From a virus: a DNA stretch of 64,000 nt. The notes beneath the pieces are model-generated. The model saw only the letters and a list, made by a program, of their open reading frames with translations. It did no database searches and was not told the origin of the DNA. Positions within the stretch are counted from its first letter, which is position 1. Each line of letters starts with the position of its first letter. This document shows, one piece after another, positions 39,051 to 49,147 of this stretch. Location: positions 32,031 to 96,030 of IMG/VR virus record IMGVR_UViG_3300037119_005846; one strand, given 5' to 3'. The translations under genes were made by a program, and so were the position numbers.

Positions 39051-42000
39051 ATGGCTGCCGAGGCTATCGGCACGGCATTTATTGTCATCAGAGCAGTCAC
39101 GACTCGTCTCGCCAAGGACATCCAGGACGGCATCGAGAAGGGCGCCAAGGACGCTGACGTCGAGAGCTCCGGTCGCGACATGGGCGACCGGATGGGCACG
39201 GCCGGCGGTGAGTCGTTCGGGGACTCGTTCGACGAGACGTCATCCAAGAGAGTAGAAGAATCCGCTGACTCTCCTGAGATGAAGAAGTCTCAGAAGAAGT
39301 TCAGCGACAGGTTCTTCGGCCGCTGGGGCGCGCACTTCAGTCAGGGCGCTGATGATGTAAGTGACACGTTCCGTGAGCGACTCAGTGTTGGTATGGAGCG
39401 GTCGGCCACGGACATCGACGTCGATCGCGCTGCCGGCACGTTCGGTAGTGACCTCGGCGACGAGGTGGGCAACGACTTTGACGCGTCGTTCTCCCGCAAC
39501 ATGCAGCACAACTTCAAGAACCGGTCGAACGATGACACGTTCGGCACGGGCTTCAGTGGGTTCGCGCAACGTGCTGGCAAGAGCTTGGCCGACGGCGTGG
39601 GCACCACGTTCCTCGACAGCTTCGTTGGCTTTGGTGACACGGTCGCCGGCGCACTGAACAGCATCAAGATTCCGGGCGGCTCGATTGCCATTCTGGCTCA
39701 GCTCGCGATTCCTGCTCTTGGCGGGGCACTGCAGTCGATCGGTGCGCTCGCTGGCTCGGCCACGGCCGCGCTTGGCTTCCTCGGCACGGCGGCGGCAGGA
39801 GCAGGCATTGGGTTCCTTGGCCTGGGAGCGGCGATCGCGCCAGCGTTCCTTCTGATCAAGGGAGCGTTCGGCGTTGAGTCGGACGAGCTCGACGCGTTCA
39901 ACGGGCAGCTTGATGACTTCAAGGAGAAGTGGGAGTCAGTAGGCCTAGCAACGCAGGAGACTCTGCTTCCAGCGCTGTCAGCGTCACTCGAGATGTTCGA
40001 GGCGCTCATCCCGACCTTTGAAAGCTATGGCTCGGTGATCGGCCAGGTCGTCGGCGACATCGCCTTCGGCGCCGCAGGTATTCTGACGAGCACAGAGAGT
40101 CAGCTGAAGCTCAGCAGTATCCTCGCCAATGGTTCGCAAGTCATACGGACACTTGGTGACGCCGGGGTCGACTTGATCGCGCCAGTGCTGACGATCCTCG
40201 AGGCGGCGATGCCGATCGCTCAGCAGCTCGCGGATGCGATTCACCGCGTCGTTCAGAGCTTCGCCGAGTGGATCGACATGAAGTCGAAGTCGGGCGAGCT
40301 TACGGCTTTGTTCCAGAAGTGGTACGACCGCTTCAAGCTGATCATGTCGATCCTCGGCAACCTCGGCAGCGCGCTGGCTGATGTCTTCGGAATCGGCGCT
40401 GACTCTGCCGACGGCATGTTCAAGACTCTTGATGCAATCACCGAGAAGTGGGCTGAGTGGACGAACTCCGACGAGGGTCAAGCGAAGCTGACGACCTTCT
40501 TCGAGAACGCGAGAAAGATCTCGGGTGAGATCTTCGGAATTATTGGCGACATCGGCAAGCGCTTGTTTGGTGGGATGTTTGACCCAAAGGGCACGGATGG
40601 TCTTTTGGGCTTCTTCAAGACCATCCGCGAGGTATGGATTCCCGCACTGTTCGATTTCGGCGGCATGATCAAAGACCAGCTCGGTCCAGTTGTCGGTCAG
40701 GTCTTTGGCGTCATCACTGATCTGGTCAAGACTCTCACGGAAAACCCCGAGCTCGCAGGCGGCATTATAGGAGTCCTCGCCTCGAATTTCGTCTTGCTCG
40801 TCGCTGCGCTCAAGGGTCTCAACGCCGTGCTTAACACGGAGTTCGTCAAGAAGTGGGGCCCTCTGATCCTGAAGATCCTCCTGTTCGCGAAGATCGGCGC
40901 GACGCTCTGGCCTATCGTCAAGAAGATCATTAAGGTGTTCCAGGGCCTCGAAGCGGTTCTGGGTGCGATCTTCTCGCCGATCGGCCTGGTCGTCGCCGCG
41001 GTTGCTGCGCTCATCGCCGGCATCGTTCTTCTGTACTTCCACTTCCAGCCGTTCAGAGACTTCGTCGACCGCAACATCATCGACCCACTGCAGCGACTAT
41101 GGGACAGAATCGGTGGGTTCAGAGGGATCATTGACTTCTTCAAGGAGTTGCGTGAAGCCTTCAAGACAGGTGGGTTCGGTGGGGCGGTAGACTTCCTCAG
41201 CGAGCAGCTAGGAAATCTGCTCGATGACATCAAGGAGTTCTTCGCCGGCCTTCACATCGACTGGGGTGGGGTCTGGGACACTCTCTTCGAGGGCGCTGGA
41301 GACATCGGTGAGCAGCTCAGTGAGTGGCTGCAGACTGGTATTGACTGGCTCTCCAAGAACTTCCCCAAGATCGCCAGGACGATTGGGAAGATCGCCGGCA
41401 AGGTGCTTCTCGCTATCGTGGGGGTACTCACCCTGATCGTGCGAGCGATCGGGCCAGCGATGCTGACACTTCTCAAGAGTCTGCCGAGGATTCTCCAGAC
41501 TTTGGTCGAGGGAGCATTCCAGTTCCTGATTGGGATCCTGGAGGGTCTGGGTCTTCCCGAGGGAATTGTCAACTTCTTCGAGGGAGCCTTCGGCTTCATC
41601 ACCGATGCGTTCCAGATCATCACGGACTACGTCACTCGTCACATCGAGCGTGGCATCCGGATCGTCACAGACATCATCGGCTTCTTCAAGGCACTCTTCA
41701 GCGGCAACTTCGGCGAAGCCTTCGGCAAGATCGTCGACATTGTCAAGACAGTCATCGAAGATGTCATTGACCAGCTCTTGACGTTCGGCAAATTGATCTG
41801 GTTCGCACTCAAGAACAGTTTCAGCATACTGAAGGATGTGGGCTCACTCCTGCTGGGTTTCGGGCATGATCTCATCAACGGGCTGTGGCAAGGCATCCAG
41901 CGCATCTGGGACTCCACTATCCTGCCATTCTTTAAGAATCTTCCCGGCAACATTCTTAGCGCGATAGTGAGCGTCGGAAACTGGCTCCTGGAGACTGGCA

Positions 42001-44297
42001 AGACCATCCTCAACACGCTCTGGCTCGGCATCCAGATCGTCTGGCCGATCATCACCGACTTCTTCAAGAATCTGCCGGGAAACATTGTCGATCTCGTAGT
42101 CAGCGTCGGCGGATGGCTGCTTGAGACCGGCAAGACCATCCTCAATACGCTCTGGCTGGGAATTCAGATCATCTGGCCGATCATCACAGGCTTCTTCAAG
42201 GACCTTCCCGGAAACATTGTTGACCTGGTCGTGGACGCCGGTGGATGGCTGCTCGAGACCGGTAAGACGATTCTCAACACGCTATGGCTCGGGCTCCAGC
42301 TCATCTGGCCGACGATCAGAGACTTCTTCACGAATCTTCCTGGCGCGATTCTTGGACTCGTAGTCGATGTCGGAGGATGGCTGCTCAACACGGGCAAGAA
42401 CATTCTCAACACGCTGTGGCTTGGAATCCAGGCGATCTGGCCGACCATCACAAACTTCTTCACGGGTCTTCCCGGAGCGATCTTCAGTCTCATCTCCGCG
42501 GCCGCAGGTCTGTACGTAGACGCACTCATCGGCATCGGTTCGAACTTCATCAACTTGATCTGGTTCGGCGTTCAGATGATCTGGCCGACAATCCGAGACT
42601 TCTTCACTGGCCTGCCCGGCAAGATCTTGGATGCCCTGGGGCAGGTCGCGGACTTTAGCGGTGACTTGCTCTCATGGGGCGCTGACTTGATCAGCACGAT
42701 CATCCGCGGCATCACTGACTGGATTCGAGACAACGTTCCAGGCGCTGGATGGCTTCTTGATCTCATGGGCATCGGCGACCTCATGTCTGAGGAGGATAAG
42801 CAGTCAGAGGCTATTCGGTCGACATGGGAGCATGTCGCTGCGGGCTACGTTCTCGCCGGTCAGCAGGCGATGGCAGGCGCGCGCCAGGATCTCGTCGACC
42901 AGGCTGGCGAGGGCAGCGACACGGTAATGAATGCGTTCATCCTGGGTCTTCAGGATGCTGGCACGCAGGCGAACTTTGGGGGCATCGTCCCTTCGACGAT
43001 GATCAACGACATCGTCGGTCAGCTGGGTGACATCGGTGGCCCCGCCGCCGACGCACTGACACTGGAGATCGAAGAGGCACTGAAGGGAGGACTCACCGAC
43101 GCCGAATTCACTGACATCATCACCTCGGCGGAGAAGATCCTTACTGACGCAGGGACGACCGCTGCACATGGGTTTGGGGCTGGACTTTCCAATCCTGACG
43201 CTATCAAGGCTCTGACGCCAGCAATGGAGGCGATGGTCGATACTGCATGGGTGCAGACGCTTGATGGCAGTAGCTTCAAGAAGACTAGCAAGAACACCGC
43301 GACTACCGTCTCTAAGGGGTTAGCCGGCGAGATCACCAAGACCAAGCCGAGTACTTTCCAAAGCTCGGCTGATGCGATGATGACGAACTTGTCAACCGGG
43401 CTGAAGAAGGCTCAAATTTTGCTCAAGGCGTTCGCCGTAGGCCTGATACTCACGATTGTCTCGTGGATCAACCCGACGGTCAAGCTGATGCAGACACTTG
43501 GTCTGAGCATGATGAACGGCTTGCTCCAGGGACTACTCCTGGGCCTGGTCATTGTCCTCGTCGCGGTGAGGACGATCCCGACGAAGATCGTCGCAGCGAT
43601 TGGCAGTGTCGCGACGACACTGCTCGCGTCCGGTCTCAGTCTCATGCGCGGCTTCCTCGCCGGCGTCAACCTCGGCGCGGCTATCGTCGTCAGCGCGCTC
43701 AATGGCATGAGGGCGCGGTTCGTCTCGGCGGTCGGCAATCTGAGCGGCGCGCTCACGAGTGCCGGCTTGGGACTTATGAGCGGCCTGATCTCTGGTGTCC
43801 GCACCGGGATCATCGCGCTTGTCATTCTTCTCGGCAGTCTGCGTCAGACCGTTCTCAACATGTTCGCGGGCTGGGGCAAACTGCTCTATCCAACCGGTGT
43901 GAGCCTCATTCAGGGTCTGATCGCCGGCATCCGGTCGCAGTTCTGGGCGCTGCAACAAGCGGCGAACGAGGCGAGAAGGATCGCTACGATCCCGGCGGTC
44001 ACTGGCGGTCAGCAATTCGCACTAGGTGGCATCGTCACCGGGCCGGTATTTGCGACGATCGGCGAGGCCGGTGCCGAGGCGGTGATCCCGCTGACCAGGC
44101 CACTGCGTGCGCTGTCCTTGCTGCACGCATCGGGTCTCGATGAGCTCGTTCGCCAGGGCTCGCCGACCGGCGGTGACGTCACACTGCTCAACATCGAGCA
44201 CGCCGAGATCAACGACAAGGTAGACGTCGACATGGTCGCGGCTAGACTGACTAGTGCTTATCGCGCAATGATCACAGCTAACGGAGCAGTAGCATGA
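39051..44297 (+). CDS. Tape measure protein
   Basis: 1748 aa, which at ~0.15 nm per residue predicts a tail of roughly 260 nm. Acidic N-terminal coiled-coil region; hydrophobic segments around residues ~205-275, ~560-660 and ~780-830; a tandem array of 44-residue units at ~974-1190 (see repeat); and the classic C-terminal ALGGIVTGPVFATIGEAGAEAVIPL segment. Threads the tail tube, sets its length and is ejected at infection. Follows the frameshifted chaperone. Confidence 0.95.
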   Translation: MAAEAIGTAFIVIRAVTTRLAKDIQDGIEKGAKDADVESSGRDMGDRMGTAGGESFGDSFDETSSKRVEESADSPEMKKSQKKFSDRFFGRWGAHFSQGADDVSDTFRERLSVGMERSATDIDVDRAAGTFGSDLGDEVGNDFDASFSRNMQHNFKNRSNDDTFGTGFSGFAQRAGKSLADGVGTTFLDSFVGFGDTVAGALNSIKIPGGSIAILAQLAIPALGGALQSIGALAGSATAALGFLGTAAAGAGIGFLGLGAAIAPAFLLIKGAFGVESDELDAFNGQLDDFKEKWESVGLATQETLLPALSASLEMFEALIPTFESYGSVIGQVVGDIAFGAAGILTSTESQLKLSSILANGSQVIRTLGDAGVDLIAPVLTILEAAMPIAQQLADAIHRVVQSFAEWIDMKSKSGELTALFQKWYDRFKLIMSILGNLGSALADVFGIGADSADGMFKTLDAITEKWAEWTNSDEGQAKLTTFFENARKISGEIFGIIGDIGKRLFGGMFDPKGTDGLLGFFKTIREVWIPALFDFGGMIKDQLGPVVGQVFGVITDLVKTLTENPELAGGIIGVLASNFVLLVAALKGLNAVLNTEFVKKWGPLILKILLFAKIGATLWPIVKKIIKVFQGLEAVLGAIFSPIGLVVAAVAALIAGIVLLYFHFQPFRDFVDRNIIDPLQRLWDRIGGFRGIIDFFKELREAFKTGGFGGAVDFLSEQLGNLLDDIKEFFAGLHIDWGGVWDTLFEGAGDIGEQLSEWLQTGIDWLSKNFPKIARTIGKIAGKVLLAIVGVLTLIVRAIGPAMLTLLKSLPRILQTLVEGAFQFLIGILEGLGLPEGIVNFFEGAFGFITDAFQIITDYVTRHIERGIRIVTDIIGFFKALFSGNFGEAFGKIVDIVKTVIEDVIDQLLTFGKLIWFALKNSFSILKDVGSLLLGFGHDLINGLWQGIQRIWDSTILPFFKNLPGNILSAIVSVGNWLLETGKTILNTLWLGIQIVWPIITDFFKNLPGNIVDLVVSVGGWLLETGKTILNTLWLGIQIIWPIITGFFKDLPGNIVDLVVDAGGWLLETGKTILNTLWLGLQLIWPTIRDFFTNLPGAILGLVVDVGGWLLNTGKNILNTLWLGIQAIWPTITNFFTGLPGAIFSLISAAAGLYVDALIGIGSNFINLIWFGVQMIWPTIRDFFTGLPGKILDALGQVADFSGDLLSWGADLISTIIRGITDWIRDNVPGAGWLLDLMGIGDLMSEEDKQSEAIRSTWEHVAAGYVLAGQQAMAGARQDLVDQAGEGSDTVMNAFILGLQDAGTQANFGGIVPSTMINDIVGQLGDIGGPAADALTLEIEEALKGGLTDAEFTDIITSAEKILTDAGTTAAHGFGAGLSNPDAIKALTPAMEAMVDTAWVQTLDGSSFKKTSKNTATTVSKGLAGEITKTKPSTFQSSADAMMTNLSTGLKKAQILLKAFAVGLILTIVSWINPTVKLMQTLGLSMMNGLLQGLLLGLVIVLVAVRTIPTKIVAAIGSVATTLLASGLSLMRGFLAGVNLGAAIVVSALNGMRARFVSAVGNLSGALTSAGLGLMSGLISGVRTGIIALVILLGSLRQTVLNMFAGWGKLLYPTGVSLIQGLIAGIRSQFWALQQAANEARRIATIPAVTGGQQFALGGIVTGPVFATIGEAGAEAVIPLTRPLRALSLLHASGLDELVRQGSPTGGDVTLLNIEHAEINDKVDVDMVAARLTSAYRAMITANGAVA
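41850..42630 (+). repeat. Tandem 132-bp repeats inside the tape measure gene
   Basis: Four clear in-frame units start at 41970, 42102, 42234 and 42366, each coding 44 residues of the form GGWLLETGKTILNTLWLGIQ + WPII + FF + LPGNI. More diverged copies lie upstream (from ~41850) and downstream (to ~42630). Amphipathic and aromatic-rich. Confidence 0.85.
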
Positions 44298-45583
44298 GTA
44301 GCACCTACGGTGAAGGACCGTATGGCGTTGAGCCATACGGCGGTACCGACGAAGATGGTGATGGCTTCGTTGACACATTTGAGGATGTGATCCTCAGTGG
44401 TCGACCAGAGGACTGGCCCGCGCCAGGTGAAATGCACTTTCGCTTGTCAGACGCGACACTAGGCAATCTTGATCTGTCGTGTGACACGGGTTACATCGTG
44501 CGCAGCTATGACTTGGGATTCCCAGAGGTGCGCGAGGTCAGCTATGCCGCGACTCTGGACGACGGCACATTTGATGTCACTGCATTCGTCGGCGCTCGAT
44601 CAGTGTCGCTCGACATCGTTCTTCGTGCCACGGACGTCAGCGGTCACCCTCTTCCATCCGGGCCAAGTGAGACACGAATGCGAGATGACCTGCTGAAGTA
44701 TCTCAGTCCCGCTCTTCGCCCCGTCCTCATGTTCTCGGAGCATGGTGACGATCGCGTCCGCGCTATTGTGCTGCGCGGGTCAGATGCGCCGATCAGCGTG
44801 TCGCAGCCGCAGTTCAACAGTGTCAGCGTGTCGTGGCGTGCTCCCCGAGGGATGATCGAGAACACGGATGTGCACCGCGCGTACTTCACCTTCGATGAGC
44901 TGCTGAGTGCGGAATACACAATTTTGACCGAGAACAAGGGAACAGTCCCCGCCCACTGGCAGCTTCAGATCTCTGGCGATCTCGAGAGCCCCCACATCAG
45001 CATTGGTGATCTGCACCTCTGGCTCAACTATCACATCGAGCCAGCCGGCGTTATCACGATCGACTCGCGCACGAGGACAGTTCGCATCGGCAACGTTCCT
45101 GTGGGCTATCGATACCTAGACGACAAGAGTGACTGGTTCCGTATCCCGCCGGGCTTTCAAGAGATTCACTTCTCTCATGACGCCGTGCCACGACTTGGTC
45201 TTCCCTACGCCTACTGGCAGCCTGATGCTTCGTCTGTGTCAGCGTCACACACCGCATGGGCCGCGATCGCGATAAGCAACGTGACCGCGACGCACTTGCC
45301 GAGCGCGTCGTCGTTTGGGAGTCTCGCCGCGCTCAAGGCGAACCCAACATCTGGCGATGGTCACTACGGCGGTCCGGCGTTTGGGCCTGGCAATTATGTC
45401 GTTCTTGGCGACACTTCGCAGGCGTGGTACAACAGTGCGATCTGGATAGCCGGCTACATGCCGTACGACAATCCTTCACCGATCGGCGCGCCGCCGTGGA
45501 TCTGGACGCCCTCGGTCGATGACGGTACCGGCGAGCCGGTCGTTGGCGAAGTGACACTTACTTATCGCGAGCTCTACTTGTGA
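44294..45583 (+). CDS. Distal tail (Dit-like) protein
   Basis: 429 aa, ATGA overlap with the tape measure gene. Position right after the tape measure and a beta-rich layout with a central sandwich (VSLDIVLRATD, RPVLMFSEHGDD, VSWRAPRGMIENTDVHRAYF) fit a Sipho_tail/Dit protein that caps the tail tube and forms the hub for receptor-binding proteins. The C-terminal ~100 residues may be a carbohydrate-binding-like module. Confidence 0.7.
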   Translation: MSSTYGEGPYGVEPYGGTDEDGDGFVDTFEDVILSGRPEDWPAPGEMHFRLSDATLGNLDLSCDTGYIVRSYDLGFPEVREVSYAATLDDGTFDVTAFVGARSVSLDIVLRATDVSGHPLPSGPSETRMRDDLLKYLSPALRPVLMFSEHGDDRVRAIVLRGSDAPISVSQPQFNSVSVSWRAPRGMIENTDVHRAYFTFDELLSAEYTILTENKGTVPAHWQLQISGDLESPHISIGDLHLWLNYHIEPAGVITIDSRTRTVRIGNVPVGYRYLDDKSDWFRIPPGFQEIHFSHDAVPRLGLPYAYWQPDASSVSASHTAWAAIAISNVTATHLPSASSFGSLAALKANPTSGDGHYGGPAFGPGNYVVLGDTSQAWYNSAIWIAGYMPYDNPSPIGAPPWIWTPSVDDGTGEPVVGEVTLTYRELYL

Positions 45584-46815
45584 CACAGTGGGGGATAAGG
45601 CTCTTCGATCCACCAAGTGGCGAAGAACTGGCACTCAACTGGAACAGCATCTCTATCACCGACAACTTCGAGGGCACGAGTGCGACGATAGAGATAGCGG
45701 GTGAACGACCAGAGATCAGCTTCATCACCGAGCTTCGCACGGATGTGCTTCTCTTCAGTGACAAGGTGCTCGCGTATAGACTTCGCGTCATGGATGCCGA
45801 GGACACGTTCACGGCGGACGCGCACACGGTCAGTCTGACATGCCAGTCGTACGAGGCGATACTTGCGCGTCGAGTCCTGTTCGCGGACTACGAGACGAAA
45901 GCTGGAGCACCGCCTGTTGCAGCCGCGATCGGTCAGCATGAGATCGCCTGGCAGTTGATTAGCTACACGCAGCAGTATGACAACTTGTACATTCAGAAGT
46001 CGACCGACTGGACGTCGTCCACGGTCACGCAGAACCGCGTTATCAAGCGCGGCCCCACTATTGCCGAGGCGATTAACAGTGTCGCGACGACGAGTGACGG
46101 CTTCGATTGGTGGATCGACCAGAACTTGAAACTGCATGCTCAGACACCGCGACTCGTATTTAACACCGGTCTTGATCTGATCTGGGGAGCTCGCGTCGCA
46201 TCGTTCACGCGGTCTAGCGCATCTGACTTGTACGACAGTGTGGTCATGGTCGTCGGTGCCGAGACCGACACTCAGATTGGCTCGACGACATACCCACCGC
46301 CGCCGCCGGCTATTCGCCAGCTGCCATCGCGGCCATTCGGACGATGGGAGCGGTTCTACACGTACAGTGATCTGGTCACGACCGCTAGTGTCACCAAGAA
46401 GGCGGACTGGCACTTGGCTGACTCATCGAAACGTCGCGCGACATACAGTGTCGTCCTGACTCCCGGCGTCTGGAATCAGGCGATAAGGCCCGGTGGACTC
46501 GTGTCTCTTCGCGCGCGATCACTGCCGCGCATCGACTTTCGAGTGCCGTGCCGCATCGAGGAGCTCGGCATCAGTGCTACTCCCGATGGCGCTGAAGACG
46601 TGACGCTAGGCATGCGCGCTGAAGCCGCCGAAACACAGATCACGATGACACCGAACGAGACACCTGAAGTTCCGATCATCACTACCAGTCCACCCGGCGT
46701 CGTTGACTCTGACGTCACGCAGCCTGCTGGCCGGACTATCACGAACGCGCGGTCGTCGAGCACGCGAACGTTCGTCGCTATCATCCGCGCAATCTCGCGA
46801 AGAGTCCCGCGATGA
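45580..46815 (+). CDS. Tail tip (Tal/minor tail) protein
   Basis: 411 aa, GTG start. Beta-rich, beginning WGIRLFDPPSGEELALNW; VSLTCQSYEAILARRVLF and the segment GGLVSLRARSLPRIDF are typical of baseplate-hub minor tail proteins (gp27/Tal-like) in actinophages. The third gene of the standard order chaperone-tape measure-Dit-Tal. A basic C-terminus ends RRVPR. Confidence 0.7.
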   Translation: MTQWGIRLFDPPSGEELALNWNSISITDNFEGTSATIEIAGERPEISFITELRTDVLLFSDKVLAYRLRVMDAEDTFTADAHTVSLTCQSYEAILARRVLFADYETKAGAPPVAAAIGQHEIAWQLISYTQQYDNLYIQKSTDWTSSTVTQNRVIKRGPTIAEAINSVATTSDGFDWWIDQNLKLHAQTPRLVFNTGLDLIWGARVASFTRSSASDLYDSVVMVVGAETDTQIGSTTYPPPPPAIRQLPSRPFGRWERFYTYSDLVTTASVTKKADWHLADSSKRRATYSVVLTPGVWNQAIRPGGLVSLRARSLPRIDFRVPCRIEELGISATPDGAEDVTLGMRAEAAETQITMTPNETPEVPIITTSPPGVVDSDVTQPAGRTITNARSSSTRTFVAIIRAISRRVPR

Positions 46816-46830
46816 TTTCAAGTGTTGAGG

Positions 46831-46836
46831 TAGTAT
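46831..46836 (+). promoter_or_regulatory. Late-type -10 box (GG-TAGTAT-CC)
   Basis: TAGTAT ends 7 nt before the ATG at 46844. The block GGTAGTATCC is repeated at 55313 and 60416, each just before a structural gene start. Confidence 0.5.
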
Positions 46837-46843
46837 CCGCGCC

Positions 46844-47701
46844 ATGAGAGCAATTGTCTCCGCTCCGGCACTTCGAACGCACGAGCATGGTCTTGTCAGT
46901 GTCGGCAACGTCATCCAGCCGGGCGACGACCGGTGGTACGACGGTATCAACTTCACCTCACGCGGCTGCGACGTGATCTTTGGTCACGACACAGGCTGCT
47001 GGTCGCCGCGCGGCAACAAGAGCAGTCAGGACTGCAAGGCCCTCGGAGTGTTCACGCCGTATGTCATCGAGACCTCGCTCAGTTGGATGACTGGCGATCT
47101 GGCCGCCGATCCGAAGGCGATGGTCAGCGAGACACTGGAGGTGGGAACGTCTGCCATTCTCGAGCGAATGATCGAGATGAACCTCGTCGATGTCGCCGAT
47201 GCGACGCCGCTGACGAGCCCGACAGTCGTCGGTGCGGTCAGCGCGACCGGCATTCGCGGGCGCGTCGGCGTCGGCGGCGACGTCAGTGTCAAGCTCGAAG
47301 ACTCAGTCAGCATGGGAGTCGCGAGCACGCCGGCGCGAGCGGCGCTCGGCTACATCGAGGCAAAGCTGCTCGACGCGAGCGATCACACCGGCGGCGCCGG
47401 TGTCATCTACGTCAGCCCGCTGTACGTGCCCTTCCTGCGTGACGCGCTCACGTACGCGGACGGCCAGCTGTACACGACGGCCACGGGTAGCAAGGTCGTC
47501 GTCGGCAACTTCGCCGCCAACGCGATCTACGGTCACGTCGGCGACGTCGACGTCTACCTCGGCGACATCATCATCAACGAGTTCGTGCAGAGAGGGGCAA
47601 ACGAATACTTCGTCCAGGCCGAGCGGGTGGTCGCGGCCGTATGGAACCCGTGCGGCGCGTTCCGACAGACCATCGACAACACGCTGACGTTCGCCTCGTA
47701 G
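46844..47701 (+). CDS. Virion structural protein (class uncertain)
   Basis: 285 aa. Residues ~95-260 (ERMIEMNLVDVADATPL, ARAALGYIEAKLLDASDHTGGAGVIYVSPLYVPFL, GQLYTTATGSKVVVGNF, NEYFVQAERVVAAVW) resemble a phage structural family often listed as capsid or minor tail protein in actinophages. It could be the major capsid protein of an unusual type, a decoration protein or a tail component. Its own late-type -10 box and the terminator after it are consistent with high expression. Confidence 0.55.
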   Translation: MRAIVSAPALRTHEHGLVSVGNVIQPGDDRWYDGINFTSRGCDVIFGHDTGCWSPRGNKSSQDCKALGVFTPYVIETSLSWMTGDLAADPKAMVSETLEVGTSAILERMIEMNLVDVADATPLTSPTVVGAVSATGIRGRVGVGGDVSVKLEDSVSMGVASTPARAALGYIEAKLLDASDHTGGAGVIYVSPLYVPFLRDALTYADGQLYTTATGSKVVVGNFAANAIYGHVGDVDVYLGDIIINEFVQRGANEYFVQAERVVAAVWNPCGAFRQTIDNTLTFAS

Positions 47702-47712
47702 CGGGCGTCTGG

Positions 47713-47732
47713 GCGGCTCGTCTGACAGCCGC
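47713..47732 (+). terminator. Hairpin after the structural gene
   Basis: GCGGCT / AGCCGC 6-bp stem with 8-nt loop, 11 bases after the stop and just before a TAAAGT box (47737-47742). Confidence 0.5.
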
Positions 47733-47774
47733 GGTGGTAAAGTAGAACTACAGACGAATGAAGGAGACAGAGAC

Positions 47775-48260
47775 GTGGCTGAGTTCATCGTGGTCCAGGA
47801 CGGGTCACGCAAGATCACTTTCGAGGGCGATCTCATCGCCTCGGTGTCGAGCGTAGGACCGTCCAAGCCGAGGTGGTCGGAGTACCGCCTGTACAAGACG
47901 ATCTCGGGAACGTACGTCCTCGAGAAGGTGGGGCGGTCGATCGTCGTCCACACCCCCGGATGCCCGGAGATCATCGACACCCTCGATCGGTTCCAGGATA
48001 AGAACCCGGGTAAGGACCCGTCTGACGGCTTCTGGCTGTGCGAGAGCTGTATGACTAGTCGCTACGACATCACGGCGCTTCTCGTCGAGCACGACAGGCA
48101 CTGGGTCACGATCACCGAGGAGCCAGCCCACGTCGTTGACGCGCTCTACCGCAAGCGGGACGGCGCTCGCCACCTGCCGCGGCTCAGCCTGGAGCTGCTC
48201 GACCAGGCGGCCCGCGTCGATGACAATCTGGCCGATGCCTTCCGCGTCGAACGGATCTGA
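47775..48260 (+). CDS. Conserved hypothetical 161-aa protein
   Basis: GTG start with aaggaga ribosome binding site. The start EFIVVQDGSRKITFEGDLIASVSS and RWSEYRLYKTISGTYVLEKVGRS match a protein found in many actinophages. A CESCM pair near residue 93 could bind metal. A tail helix follows. Role unknown; begins the nucleotide-metabolism unit. Confidence 0.7.
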   Translation: MAEFIVVQDGSRKITFEGDLIASVSSVGPSKPRWSEYRLYKTISGTYVLEKVGRSIVVHTPGCPEIIDTLDRFQDKNPGKDPSDGFWLCESCMTSRYDITALLVEHDRHWVTITEEPAHVVDALYRKRDGARHLPRLSLELLDQAARVDDNLADAFRVERI

Positions 48261-48262
48261 TC

Positions 48263-49129
48263 ATGTGGATCATTCTCGAGGGAGTGGACGGCAGTGGCAA
48301 ATCTACACTCTGCGACATCATTGCCGAGTCGATCCCCGACATCCCTGACGTCATACGCACGCACCTGGGTGCGCCCAAGTCTGCCGCCAGCGCACTGATC
48401 GAGTGCACTGACGACGAGCCGTTCGGCACGTACCGACCTGGCGGCGGTGCTCACATCATCAGCGACCGTCACCACTGGGGCTGCCCGGTGTACGGACCTG
48501 TCCTGCGGCCGGAGCGTGACACGGACGGCTACGGCGACTTCAACAAGGCCGGCTGGCGATACTGTGAGCTGTTCATCGCGTCCCGGGGTGGTCGGACGAT
48601 CTACGTCGACGTCAGCGCCGAGACCGCGCAGGAGCGCATACGGCATCGAGGCGACGCGAACTACGACGTTGAGACGCTGATCGCCATCACGCCGGAGCTG
48701 CTCGACCGCTACCACTGGTTGCTGACCGAGGCGCCGACGCTGGGGCTCCACATCGTCGAGCCGAGCATGGCTGAGCTGACGGTCCTTGCGCGCGACATCA
48801 TCGAGCTCGGCTCGATCCACGAGGACGAGGCCGCGCCGCTGGCGCACTACCCGGACTACATCGGTAAGCCGCAGCCCAAGAAGCTGCTCGTCTGTGAGCC
48901 GACCAAGGATGCGCGGCTAGACATTCTTGCTAGCTTCAGTGACGATGAGTGGGCCGATGTCGGCTTTTGCTCGAGCGCGCACACGCGTGACTCGCTGCAC
49001 GAGCTAGCGTCGACGCTGGATTACCCGCAGATCGTCGGTGTTGGTCGTCTGCCGAGCGACGCGGACGCATTTGTGTTCGACATGGCTGGTAGGGTTGAGT
49101 CAGCCCGCGACGGCGCAGTGGCTATCTGA
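48263..49129 (+). CDS. Deoxynucleotide monophosphate (thymidylate-like) kinase
   Basis: 288 aa. P-loop LEGVDGSGKST at residues ~5-15 and the LID-type RIRHRGDANYD, with helices as in the thymidylate kinase family. A C-terminal ~90-residue extension (from ~KLLVCEPTKDA) is an extra alpha/beta domain not needed for kinase activity. May phosphorylate dTMP or, given the neighbouring gene, hydroxymethyl-dCMP as T4 gp1 does. Confidence 0.75.
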   Translation: MWIILEGVDGSGKSTLCDIIAESIPDIPDVIRTHLGAPKSAASALIECTDDEPFGTYRPGGGAHIISDRHHWGCPVYGPVLRPERDTDGYGDFNKAGWRYCELFIASRGGRTIYVDVSAETAQERIRHRGDANYDVETLIAITPELLDRYHWLLTEAPTLGLHIVEPSMAELTVLARDIIELGSIHEDEAAPLAHYPDYIGKPQPKKLLVCEPTKDARLDILASFSDDEWADVGFCSSAHTRDSLHELASTLDYPQIVGVGRLPSDADAFVFDMAGRVESARDGAVAI

Positions 49130-49147
49130 CACAGACAGGAGACATAG

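Noticed and set aside
46844-47701. Calling the 285-aa structural protein the major capsid protein
   Set aside because: I cannot see a clear HK97-fold signature or a nearby protease/scaffold gene. The position after the tail genes fits a capsid poorly, so it is left as an unspecified structural protein.
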